NCBI GenBank assembly: GCA_013817025.1
Contig: JACDDK010000073.1
Span: forward strand, 1 to 5,600
Source: Rubrobacter sp.
GTDB taxonomy: Bacteria; Actinomycetota; Rubrobacteria; Rubrobacterales; Rubrobacteraceae
Length of the DNA: 5,600 nucleotides
Reading direction: 5' to 3'
Shown here: piece after piece, positions 1 through 5,080 of the stretch
How the letters are laid out: each line of letters opens with the position of its first letter
Position numbering within the stretch: the stretch's first letter is position 1
Program-made: the position numbers and the translations under genes
Notes under the pieces: generated by a model
What the model was told of the DNA's origin: nothing
What the model saw: the letters and a program-made list of their open reading frames with translations, nothing else
Database searches by the model: none

Positions 1-187
1 CGGGGTTTGCCAGGTCGGCCAGGGTGTACATGACGGTGTCGAGGTCCGGGGAGATGCGCAGGCCCCAGAGGTCGAAGTCGTCGGCGGTGTTTACAACCAC
101 GGTCAAGTCTTCCGGTGGGAGAGCGGCTTGCAGGCCCGCAGCTAGCTTCGCACCGCCTACGCCGCCCGCCAGAGCGAGGGTCTTCAT
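1..187 (-). CDS. cofD: CofD/FbiA-family 2-phospho-L-lactate (or PEP-derived) transferase of F420 biosynthesis, N-terminal part
   Basis: This is the N-terminal 62 codons of a gene that continues beyond the left edge; it starts with ATG at 187-185. The family moves a phospholactyl or, in actinobacteria, a phosphoenolpyruvyl group from a guanosine-diphosphate carrier onto the deazaflavin Fo, giving F420-0 or its dehydro form, in the cytoplasm. The visible part has the family's nucleotide-binding opening GGVGGAKLAAGL (residues 8-19), then VVVNTADDF (30-38) and SPDLDTVMYTLADL (46-59). The PDLDT segment is the clearest family signature. Translation probably uses the weak purine run GAAAG, eight bases upstream of ATG. 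The gene diverges from the lipoyl-transfer gene across 52 bp. Family assignment is firm; the actual donor substrate (lactate, PEP or another) cannot be told from this fragment. Confidence 0.9.
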   Translation of the reverse strand, partial: MKTLALAGGVGGAKLAAGLQAALPPEDLTVVVNTADDFDLWGLRISPDLDTVMYTLADLANP

Positions 188-227
188 GGGCGTTTCTTTC
201 GTGGGGTCTTAGAGGAGATCAAGGTGC

Positions 228-233
228 TATCTT
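228..233 (+). promoter_or_regulatory. -10 element (TATCTT) for a leaderless transcript of the lipoyl-transfer gene
   Basis: TATCTT ends six bases before the GTG start at 240. RNA polymerase normally initiates about seven bases after the -10 hexamer, so the transcript would begin at or next to the start codon. The only Shine-Dalgarno-like run, GAGGAG at 212-217, lies 22 bases from the start and upstream of the hexamer, so it would not be in the mRNA. The same geometry recurs at two other genes in the window. No convincing -35 box is visible. Confidence 0.5.
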
Positions 234-234
234 A
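229..234 (-). promoter_or_regulatory. possible -10 element (TAAGAT) for cofD
   Basis: Read on the minus strand, 234-229 is TAAGAT, a TAnnnT -10-like hexamer. Initiation about seven bases downstream (near 222) would give a 5' leader of about 35 bases carrying the weak GAAAG ribosome site. It overlaps the plus-strand -10 candidate of the divergent gene by five bases. I see no clear -35 box, so this is tentative. Confidence 0.25.
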
Positions 235-239
235 GCATC

Positions 240-998
240 GTGCAGATCCTGACCCCGCCTCTTTTCGACGATCCCGAGACCGGCTTTGGCCTACAACAAG
301 TTATCCTCGAACAGGTCGCCACCGGTGAACGCGGTCCCTCGTGCCTGATGTGGTCCTCATCCCCCTACGTCGCCGCAACCCGCCTGGAGACGCGGCTTCC
401 GGGTTTCGCGGACGCGGTGCGTTCGGCGGAAACACTTGGATTTCCGGTGCTGGTGCGGAACTCGGGTGGCGGAGCGGTCGCGGCGAATCGGGGCGCTATC
501 TCGTTCTCGTTGACTTTTCCGGTGGAGGATTTGCGTCATGGGCTCTTCGAGCGGTACACCGAAGGAGTGGAGATCGTGGCTGCGGCGCTGCGGCGGCTGG
601 GTGTGGCGGCGGAAGGTGGCGCGGTCGAGGGCGAGTTCTGTCCCGGCGATTACTCGGTGCGTTCCGGCGGTGTCCGGGGAGTAAAACACGCAGGGCTGGC
701 GCAGCGGGTGACACGGCGGGCGGCGCGATTGGAAGCCCTTATTCTAGTGGAGCACACATCGGAGCTACTGGAAGTGCTGACGAAGTTTCACGCGGCCCTC
801 GGGCTAAAGTTTCGTCCCGAAAGCGTCGCGGACCTACCGGCGAGCGTCGAGGAGGTGATGGTGGCGCTCGGTGCCGAGGTCAGGAACCGGTACGATGCTA
901 CGGAAGGTCGAATCGAAGAAGCCACGCTCGTCCGGGCGCGGGAGCAACGCGGCCGGTGGCGGGTCAACGCAGAGAACCCAACACCGAACAAGAAGTAG
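240..998 (+). CDS. Octanoyl/lipoyl protein transferase, LipL/LipM-LplA family
   Basis: A 252-residue cytoplasmic enzyme of the biotin/lipoate ligase fold that attaches or relays octanoyl or lipoyl groups on lipoyl domains (GcvH or the E2 subunits of 2-oxoacid dehydrogenases). Visible motifs are VRNSGGGAV (residues 72-80), the family's RxSGG acyl-pocket loop; then GEFCPGDYSV (131-140) and GVKHAGLAQR (147-156). Cys134 in the FCPG context matches the nucleophile of LipL-type amidotransferases (CPGxYDLS in that family), and Lys149 is the conserved substrate-contacting lysine. The cysteine favours octanoyltransfer over ATP-dependent lipoate ligation, but LipM and a lipoate ligase-like role remain possible. 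The GTG start is chosen because a -10-like TATCTT sits six bases upstream and translation runs in the expected register. Codon choice changes near codon 50 (see findings). The last 15 or so residues are low-complexity and hydrophilic. Confidence 0.85.
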   Translation: MQILTPPLFDDPETGFGLQQVILEQVATGERGPSCLMWSSSPYVAATRLETRLPGFADAVRSAETLGFPVLVRNSGGGAVAANRGAISFSLTFPVEDLRHGLFERYTEGVEIVAAALRRLGVAAEGGAVEGEFCPGDYSVRSGGVRGVKHAGLAQRVTRRAARLEALILVEHTSELLEVLTKFHAALGLKFRPESVADLPASVEEVMVALGAEVRNRYDATEGRIEEATLVRAREQRGRWRVNAENPTPNKK

Positions 999-1222
999 CC
1001 GAAGCGCAACGAATAGCAGTAAAATCCGACATTCGCGAGCGAGCCTCGCAGCGTCTCTCGAATAGAACGAACAGTCGCTTCGAGAAATATTCGTCCGGGA
1101 CTTGATCGGGAATCCACCAGCAGATGGCCCACAGTCGACGGCGCGGGCTGCTCCGCGAACCGCCTCGGACGATACAACGCTCCAGGCGTCTATGCTCGGA
1201 GGGTATGGGGTAGAGTCTCGGA
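999..1222 (+). other. 224-bp intergenic region with two competing hairpins; no gene seen
   Basis: No reading frame here has a recognisable product; those crossing it are extensions of frames overlapping the flanking genes. Two inverted repeats share an arm. ATTCGCGAG (1031-1039) can pair with CTCTCGAAT (1055-1063) with one mismatch, and TCTCGAA (1056-1062) can pair perfectly with TTCGAGA (1079-1085). Only one can form at a time. Neither is followed by a T-run, so neither looks like an intrinsic terminator. The region would hold the 3' end of the upstream transcript and the promoter of the MarC-family gene. Confidence 0.4.
1211..1216 (+). promoter_or_regulatory. -10 element (TAGAGT) for a leaderless transcript of the MarC-family gene
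   Basis: TAGAGT ends six bases before the GTG start at 1223, the same spacing as at the genes starting at 240 and 1877. The GGAGG run at 1198-1202 is 20 bases from the start and upstream of the hexamer, so it cannot be the ribosome site if transcription starts at the GTG. The -35 position has no TTGACA-like match. Confidence 0.45.
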
Positions 1223-1837
1223 GTGGAATTTGTGTTCAACTCGTTCGTGACGTTGTTGGTGGTGGTGGACCCGCTGGGGCTCGCGCCCATCTTCGCGGCG
1301 CTGACGCGAGGGTTTTCGGAGAAGCGCAAGCGGGAGTCCGCTATTCGCGGGGCGGCGCTCGGGTCGGCGATACTTTTTGTCTTCGCGCTGGCGGGGGACG
1401 TGTTGTTGGATGCTCTGGGGATCGGGTTGCCGGCGTTTAGGATCGCGGGTGGAGTGTTGCTGTTTCTGCTGGCGCTCGATATGATCTTCGTCCGCCCCAC
1501 CGGCCTGCGCTCGCGCAGCGTCCAGGATCAGGAAGCGGAGTCCTACGAAGAGGACATCTCCGTCTTCCCCTTGGCGATACCACTGATCGCGGGTCCCGGA
1601 GCCATCACCACGGTCCTGCTCTACACCGGCGGCGCGAACCCCGCCCAAGTCGGCATTTTCGTCGGCGTGCTGGCGTTTGTGCTACTGCTCACGCTCGTCT
1701 CCCTGCTCCTGGCGCCGCGCATAATGAGCCTCTTCGGCGATACCGGTGCGAACGTCTTGTCGCGGGTTCTCGGCGTCCTGCTCGCGGCCCTCGCGGTCCA
1801 GTTCGTCCTCGACGGCGTCCACGCCACGTTCGGATAA
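1223..1837 (+). CDS. MarC-family multipass inner-membrane protein
   Basis: A 204-residue, very hydrophobic protein of the MarC (UPF0056) family, about the usual family length. Its biochemical role is unknown; the early link to multiple antibiotic resistance in E. coli was not upheld, and transport is only presumed. Roughly six membrane segments can be seen: about 5-27, 43-63, 69-90, 115-134, 142-164 and 178-198. Family signatures are VVVDPLGLAPIF (13-24), GLPAFRIAGGVLLFLLALDM (68-87), FPLAIPLIAGPGAITTV (115-131) and the closing RVLGVLLAALAVQFVLDGV (181-199). A charged cytoplasmic-type loop (RSRSVQDQEAESYEED, 96-111) separates the two halves, which look like the family's internal duplication. 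The GTG start is supported by the adjacent -10-like hexamer and by the family's usual short N-terminus. The two halves differ sharply in codon choice (see findings). Confidence 0.93.
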   Translation: MEFVFNSFVTLLVVVDPLGLAPIFAALTRGFSEKRKRESAIRGAALGSAILFVFALAGDVLLDALGIGLPAFRIAGGVLLFLLALDMIFVRPTGLRSRSVQDQEAESYEEDISVFPLAIPLIAGPGAITTVLLYTGGANPAQVGIFVGVLAFVLLLTLVSLLLAPRIMSLFGDTGANVLSRVLGVLLAALAVQFVLDGVHATFG

Positions 1838-1864
1838 CGTGCGTCATGCGGCGCGGCTCGCGTT

Positions 1865-1870
1865 TATACT
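1865..1870 (+). promoter_or_regulatory. -10 element (TATACT) for a leaderless transcript of the hydrolase operon
   Basis: TATACT differs from the canonical TATAAT at one base and ends six bases before the ATG at 1877. It lies in the 39-bp gap after the MarC-family stop codon. No Shine-Dalgarno-like run is present in this gap, which favours a leaderless mRNA. It is the best-scoring by eye of the three such hexamers and would drive the hydrolase, flavin-reductase-like and methyltransferase genes. Confidence 0.55.
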
Positions 1871-1876
1871 CTCGGC

Positions 1877-2599
1877 ATGGTAAGCGAACCGATAGTCATA
1901 GTAGGCGGTCTGATGTCTTGGACTTGGCGCTACCGCCACCTCGCACGCAACTTACGCGAGATTTCGGGGCGTGAAGTCCACATCGTACCGCTCACGCCGC
2001 TGGACTATCTGGCGGGGCACATTCGGGGCTACGGGCAGTTGATCTTCGAGATAGCCAGCACCGTGGATAACGCACTCCTGAACAGCGAATCCAAAAAGGC
2101 CATCCTGATCGGCCACTCCATAGGCGGCGTCGCGAGCCGCGTCTACATCGGCGGAGACCCGCCCTACGGCGGTCGCCGCTACGCGGGACACCGACGTATC
2201 TCCCACCTGATAACCCTCGGAAGCCCACACCTCGCAACAGGCCGCAAACCCATCCCCGCCATCGACCGGACCAACAAGCTCTTCCCCGGCGCTCTTCACG
2301 AAAAGTCCGGCCTGAAGTACCTCTCCGTCGCCGGAGCCGCGACCGACGGTACGGAGTCCGTCCGATCCCGCCGCCGCTACGAACGGCTCGTCGAAGACGG
2401 GCGAGTACCGGGCGATGGTGTCGTGCCAGTTGAGTCCGCCCTGCTGCCCGGCGCCGAGCAGGTCGTCCTGGACGATATTCACCACAGCGCCGTTCACGAG
2501 CGCTGGTACGGCGCGGACCTCGCAACCGTGGAGCGGTGGTGGCCCGCTGAACTGCGCGCCGCAACACCGGAGGTGGCTGCCATGCGGGGTGCTTCATGA
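1877..2599 (+). CDS. Alpha/beta-hydrolase (lipase/esterase-like), first gene of a three-gene operon
   Basis: A 240-residue alpha/beta-hydrolase without a signal peptide or membrane segment, so probably cytoplasmic. The start has the usual beta-strand and oxyanion region PIVIVGGLMSWTWRY (5-19). The nucleophile elbow is ILIGHSIGGVASR (76-88), with Ser81 the likely nucleophile. ITLGSPH (112-118) is typical of lipase-like members. The acid is probably Asp180 in VPGDGVVPVESA (177-188), and the histidine is His202 or His203 in DDIHHSAVHERWYG (199-212). The DG(I/V)VP, HS, WYG order followed by a Trp-rich end is, from memory, shared with uncharacterised cyanobacterial and plastid hydrolases and recalls PGAP1-like and class 2 lipases. 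The substrate is unknown; a lipid, ester or acyl conjugate is plausible. The stop codon overlaps the next gene by four bases (ATGA), implying coupled translation. Confidence 0.85.
   Translation: MVSEPIVIVGGLMSWTWRYRHLARNLREISGREVHIVPLTPLDYLAGHIRGYGQLIFEIASTVDNALLNSESKKAILIGHSIGGVASRVYIGGDPPYGGRRYAGHRRISHLITLGSPHLATGRKPIPAIDRTNKLFPGALHEKSGLKYLSVAGAATDGTESVRSRRRYERLVEDGRVPGDGVVPVESALLPGAEQVVLDDIHHSAVHERWYGADLATVERWWPAELRAATPEVAAMRGAS
2569..2599 (+). promoter_or_regulatory. GGAGG ribosome site and possible reinitiation module at the hydrolase/flavin reductase junction
   Basis: A strong GGAGG (2569-2573) lies eight bases before an ATG at 2582 that is in frame with the hydrolase and followed by only five codons (MRGAS) and TGA. 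That TGA overlaps the flavin-reductase ATG at 2596. The GGAGG is 22 bases from 2596, too far for normal direct use, so ribosomes may either reinitiate from the hydrolase or load at 2582 and restart at 2596. Confidence 0.3.
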
Positions 2600-3219
2600 C
2601 GCCCGATGGGCCGTTCGGGCCGGATAGTCCCTGGACGGTGCTCGGGGCTACGGCGGACGCCCTGCGGGGTGCGATGTCGCACTTCCCAACCGGCGTGACC
2701 GTTGTGACCAGCGGGCGTGGAGAGCGGGCCGAGGGCATGACGGCGAACGCCGTGATCTCAGTCTCCCTCGATCCGCTATTGTTCCTGGTGAGTGTCCACG
2801 TGGACGCTCGCCTGAACTCCCGCATCCGGGAGGAAAACGCCTTCGCCGTGAACCTTCTGGCCGACGACCAGGAAGGTCTGAGCCGCCTGTTCTCCTCGCC
2901 CGAACGCTCCAGCGGCCTCCCCGCCGTAAACTCGCTTGGTGGCGGCTACGGAACCGTAGACGCGCCGCTGGCCGCCGGCGCCATCGCCGCCATCGAGTGC
3001 GAATTGCAAGAAATCTATCCAGCCGGGGACCACGCCCTGTTCCTCGGTGTGGTCGTCGAAGTCCGAACCGGTGACACGCGCAAAGGTCCGCTGGTCTTCC
3101 ATGAGGGCGGCTACCCGACGCTAAAGGCTGGCCCAAAACCCGAAGAAACCGGCGCGTTCATGGACTCCGTACGCGGCTTCGACGCCCGCGCGAGCCGCTT
3201 CCGCGACCGCCGACGCTAG
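2596..3219 (+). CDS. Flavin reductase-like, FMN-binding split-barrel protein
   Basis: A 207-residue protein of the flavin reductase-like (FMN-binding split barrel) family. Members either reduce free flavin for a partner monooxygenase or act on their own with bound FMN. The family's opening HFPTGVTVVT (29-38) is followed by MTANAVISVSLDPLLFLVSV (48-67), which forms the flavin phosphate and isoalloxazine pocket, then FAVNLL (83-88, the usual F-x-(V/I)-N-x-L), GDHALFLGVVVEV (144-156) and LVFHEGGY (166-173). An Arg-rich tail of about 30 residues extends past the normal domain end. It overlaps the hydrolase by four bases and abuts the methyltransferase, so the three are one unit. No monooxygenase is present in the window; it could serve one elsewhere. 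The next in-frame ATG, at codon 27, would cut into the fold, so 2596 is the best start. Confidence 0.88.
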   Translation: MTPDGPFGPDSPWTVLGATADALRGAMSHFPTGVTVVTSGRGERAEGMTANAVISVSLDPLLFLVSVHVDARLNSRIREENAFAVNLLADDQEGLSRLFSSPERSSGLPAVNSLGGGYGTVDAPLAAGAIAAIECELQEIYPAGDHALFLGVVVEVRTGDTRKGPLVFHEGGYPTLKAGPKPEETGAFMDSVRGFDARASRFRDRRR

Positions 3220-4053
3220 ATGTTCCGGCGCAACCTACTCCCCATCGTCCAGCCCCGTCCTTCGGAGAGCGACGGCCTAATCTACGTCGAAGGTACCGAA
3301 GAGAACGGCATCATCCTCTCCGGCACCGTTCGTTCGCCCGAGACGGACAACGTCTACCCCGTAAAGAACGGCTACCTGGACTTGCTCGGGCGCGTATCCG
3401 GAGCGGGGAACATCGCCAACGCGACCAATTTCCTGCCCGGCGCGGGGCGGGGCTACGAGCCTTTGTGGCGCGTGCGCTCGCTAACGCTTCTAACAGGCGC
3501 TCCCTTCTCCAACGAGCGCGAAGTCGAGAAGATCTCATCTCTGGTAGACGTAGAACGCGGCGGTCGCTTTCTAGACCTCGGCTGCTCCGCCGGCCTCTAC
3601 ACCCGCACCCTGGCCCGCAAGCTCGAAGGTACCGGCGAAATCGTCGGCATAGACATCTCGCCCTCGATGCTCAAGGAGGCCGCCCGCCGCGCCTCAACCA
3701 TAAAACCGGCGGCCCGACCTTCCCTAGCCCGTGCGGATGCCGGTAGGCTGCCGTTCGCGGATGGCTCGTTCGCCGGTGCGGTGTGCGGCGGTTCGCTCAA
3801 CGAGTTCGCGGACCCAGCCCGCGTGCTACGCGAGACGCGCCGGGTATTGGAGCCCGGCGGTAGGCTCGCCATAATGGGCATCCTGCGCTCCCGTACGACC
3901 CGAGGGCTGCGCCTCCAACGCTTCCTCTCCACGAGCGGCATCCGATTCTTCGAGCAAGACGAGCTACACAGCCTTCTCGACCACGCGGGCTTCGAGCCCG
4001 ATCTCATAGAAGTCCAAGGTTCCGTATTCTTCGCGGGTGCTACCCGGCAATAG
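3220..4053 (+). CDS. Class I SAM-dependent methyltransferase with a degenerate zinc-ribbon-like N-terminus
   Basis: A 277-residue soluble methyltransferase. The Rossmann core begins around residue 110: motif I RFLDLGCSAGLYTR (116-129), the acidic end of strand 2 in VGIDISPSML (142-151, Asp145 expected to bind the SAM ribose), ADAGRLPF (172-179), and the post-motif LEPGGRLAIMG (210-220), all of UbiE/Methyltransf_11 type. The first 60 residues, with TVRSPETDNVYPVKNGYLDLL (starting at 36), resemble the Trm112/RlmA-type zinc domain that precedes many such enzymes, but the metal-binding cysteines are missing. The layout, including the C-terminal GFEPDLIEVQGSVFFAG, recalls uncharacterised chloroplast methyltransferases of plants. 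The substrate is unknown. The ATG follows the upstream TAG with no gap and has no ribosome site of its own, so translation probably depends on termination-reinitiation. Confidence 0.87.
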   Translation: MFRRNLLPIVQPRPSESDGLIYVEGTEENGIILSGTVRSPETDNVYPVKNGYLDLLGRVSGAGNIANATNFLPGAGRGYEPLWRVRSLTLLTGAPFSNEREVEKISSLVDVERGGRFLDLGCSAGLYTRTLARKLEGTGEIVGIDISPSMLKEAARRASTIKPAARPSLARADAGRLPFADGSFAGAVCGGSLNEFADPARVLRETRRVLEPGGRLAIMGILRSRTTRGLRLQRFLSTSGIRFFEQDELHSLLDHAGFEPDLIEVQGSVFFAGATRQ

Positions 4054-4146
4054 CTATAGGCGGTCAGCTTTTGGCGATGCAGCTTGGGCGTTGATCGATG
4101 CATATAAGTGTGAAACTGTCCGTCGAAACCCTCTATACCTGATGCC
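4054..4146 (+). other. convergent intergenic region; no clear terminator
   Basis: This 93-bp, AT-richer gap lies between the 3' ends of the methyltransferase and ribokinase genes. It has short direct repeats (CAGCTT at 4065 and 4080; CGATGCA at 4075 and 4096) and a weak stem (4061-4066 with 4092-4097, including a G-T pair). There is no GC-rich hairpin followed by a T-run on either strand, so termination here may be factor-dependent. Confidence 0.4.
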
Positions 4147-5079
4147 TTACAACTTTTCGATCATCTCCGGCGTCGGCAACGCGCCCTGCGCTCCTTCGTC
4201 TTGCACGGCGGCGGCACCCGCTCTCACGGCGTAGGAGACAGCGTTTTCGAGAGTGTCTCCAGCGGCGATTCTAGCGGATAGAGCACCGACGAAGGCATCT
4301 CCCGCGCCCGTGGTATCCACTACCTCGACCTCTGGCGCCGGCAGGTGCGCGACTGTCTCTCCGTCGGCGACGAAAGCGCCATCGGCGCCGAGGGTTATCA
4401 CGATGGAGCGCGGCCCCAGGGCGAGGAGGTCCGATGCAGCCGCCCGAACCGCTCTGTCGCCTTCGACCTCTCCGCCGAGCAGAAAAGCGGCCTCGTGTTC
4501 GTTTACCACTAGAGGGTCCAGTTTTTCCAGCAGTGAGGACGGTATTTCGCGTGGGGGTGCGAGGTTCAGGATCACACGTACACCTCCGGCGGCGGCTACT
4601 TCGGCGGCGCGCTCGACGGCCTCCACCGGAACCTCCATCTGAGCCACGAGCACGTCGCTGGCCCGGATGCGCTCCCCAGCCGCGTCCATATCCCGCAGCA
4701 TAAGCGACCGATTAGCGCCCGGAGCTACGGTGATGGCGTTCTCGCCGTCCGGCGTGAGGGTAATGAAGGCCACGCCGGACGCCACGCCCGCCACGCGCTC
4801 GACGAGGCTAACGTCCACCCCCTTCTCCTCCAGCGCCGCCACCAGCGGCTCACCAATATCGTCGTCTCCCACCCGACCGAGGAATGCTACGTCGGCCCCC
4901 AGACGCGCCGCCGCTGCGGACTGGTTCGCGCCCTTGCCGCCATCGTACAGCGAGAGCGTCGCGTCGGTGACAGTCTCGCCGGGCGCGGGGCGTTTATTCA
5001 CCTTTAGGACGAAGTCGCGGTTTATGGAGCCTACGACGAAGACTCGTCCCCTTCCGCTATTCACGGGCTCGTCGGTCAC
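4147..5079 (-). CDS. rbsK: Ribokinase (PfkB family)
   Basis: A 310-residue cytoplasmic PfkB-family kinase, the usual ribokinase length, that phosphorylates D-ribose to ribose 5-phosphate with ATP. Visible landmarks: VVGSINRDFV (15-24) with the substrate-contacting N-x-D; the first PfkB signature GGKGANQSAAAARLGA (47-62); GRVGDD (68-73); VNEHE (192-196); TLGADGAF (229-236); and the second signature DTTGAGDAFVGAL (255-267), with Asp261 the catalytic base and GAGD the anion hole. The C-terminal GAQGALP (297-303) is typical of ribokinases rather than fructokinases or adenosine kinases. No transporter or repressor of a ribose operon is seen. It begins with GTG one base after the TPP-enzyme stop codon, so it is co-transcribed and probably coupled. 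A GTG at codon 6 is an alternative start; neither has a good ribosome site. Confidence 0.92.
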   Translation of the reverse strand: MTDEPVNSGRGRVFVVGSINRDFVLKVNKRPAPGETVTDATLSLYDGGKGANQSAAAARLGADVAFLGRVGDDDIGEPLVAALEEKGVDVSLVERVAGVASGVAFITLTPDGENAITVAPGANRSLMLRDMDAAGERIRASDVLVAQMEVPVEAVERAAEVAAAGGVRVILNLAPPREIPSSLLEKLDPLVVNEHEAAFLLGGEVEGDRAVRAAASDLLALGPRSIVITLGADGAFVADGETVAHLPAPEVEVVDTTGAGDAFVGALSARIAAGDTLENAVSYAVRAGAAAVQDEGAQGALPTPEMIEKL

Positions 5080-5080
5080 G

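Noticed and set aside
1..998. A single F420/lipoate cofactor gene cluster
   Set aside because: The two genes are divergent and no other F420 or lipoate gene is visible, so shared function is not supported.
341..1105. 254-codon plus-strand open frame overlapping the lipoyl-transfer gene in another frame
   Set aside because: The product is Arg/Gly/Ala-rich without domains, while the overlapping frame carries conserved lipoyl-transferase motifs.
1198..1202. GGAGG as ribosome site for the MarC-family gene (and GAGGAG at 212-217 for the lipoyl-transfer gene)
   Set aside because: Both are 20-22 bases from their start codons, beyond working distance, and lie upstream of the likely -10 hexamers.
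964..1500. Long minus-strand open frame across the intergenic gap and into the MarC-family gene
   Set aside because: It is antisense to two well-supported genes, shows no recognisable domain and has composition typical of shadow frames in high-GC DNA.
1952..2497. 181-codon minus-strand open frame inside the hydrolase gene
   Set aside because: It lies opposite a clear alpha/beta-hydrolase in its codon-position mirror and has no family motifs, so it is a by-product of high GC.
1877..2599. Secreted lipase
   Set aside because: The N-terminus enters the first core beta-strand at once, with no basic-hydrophobic signal peptide or lipobox.
4054..4146. Bidirectional intrinsic terminator between the convergent operons
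   Set aside because: I looked for a GC-rich stem with a flanking T-run on either strand and found only a weak six-base stem with a 25-base loop.
4037..4234. 65-codon plus-strand open frame spanning the convergent gap
   Set aside because: It starts inside the methyltransferase end, runs antisense into ribokinase, and has no motif or ribosome site.
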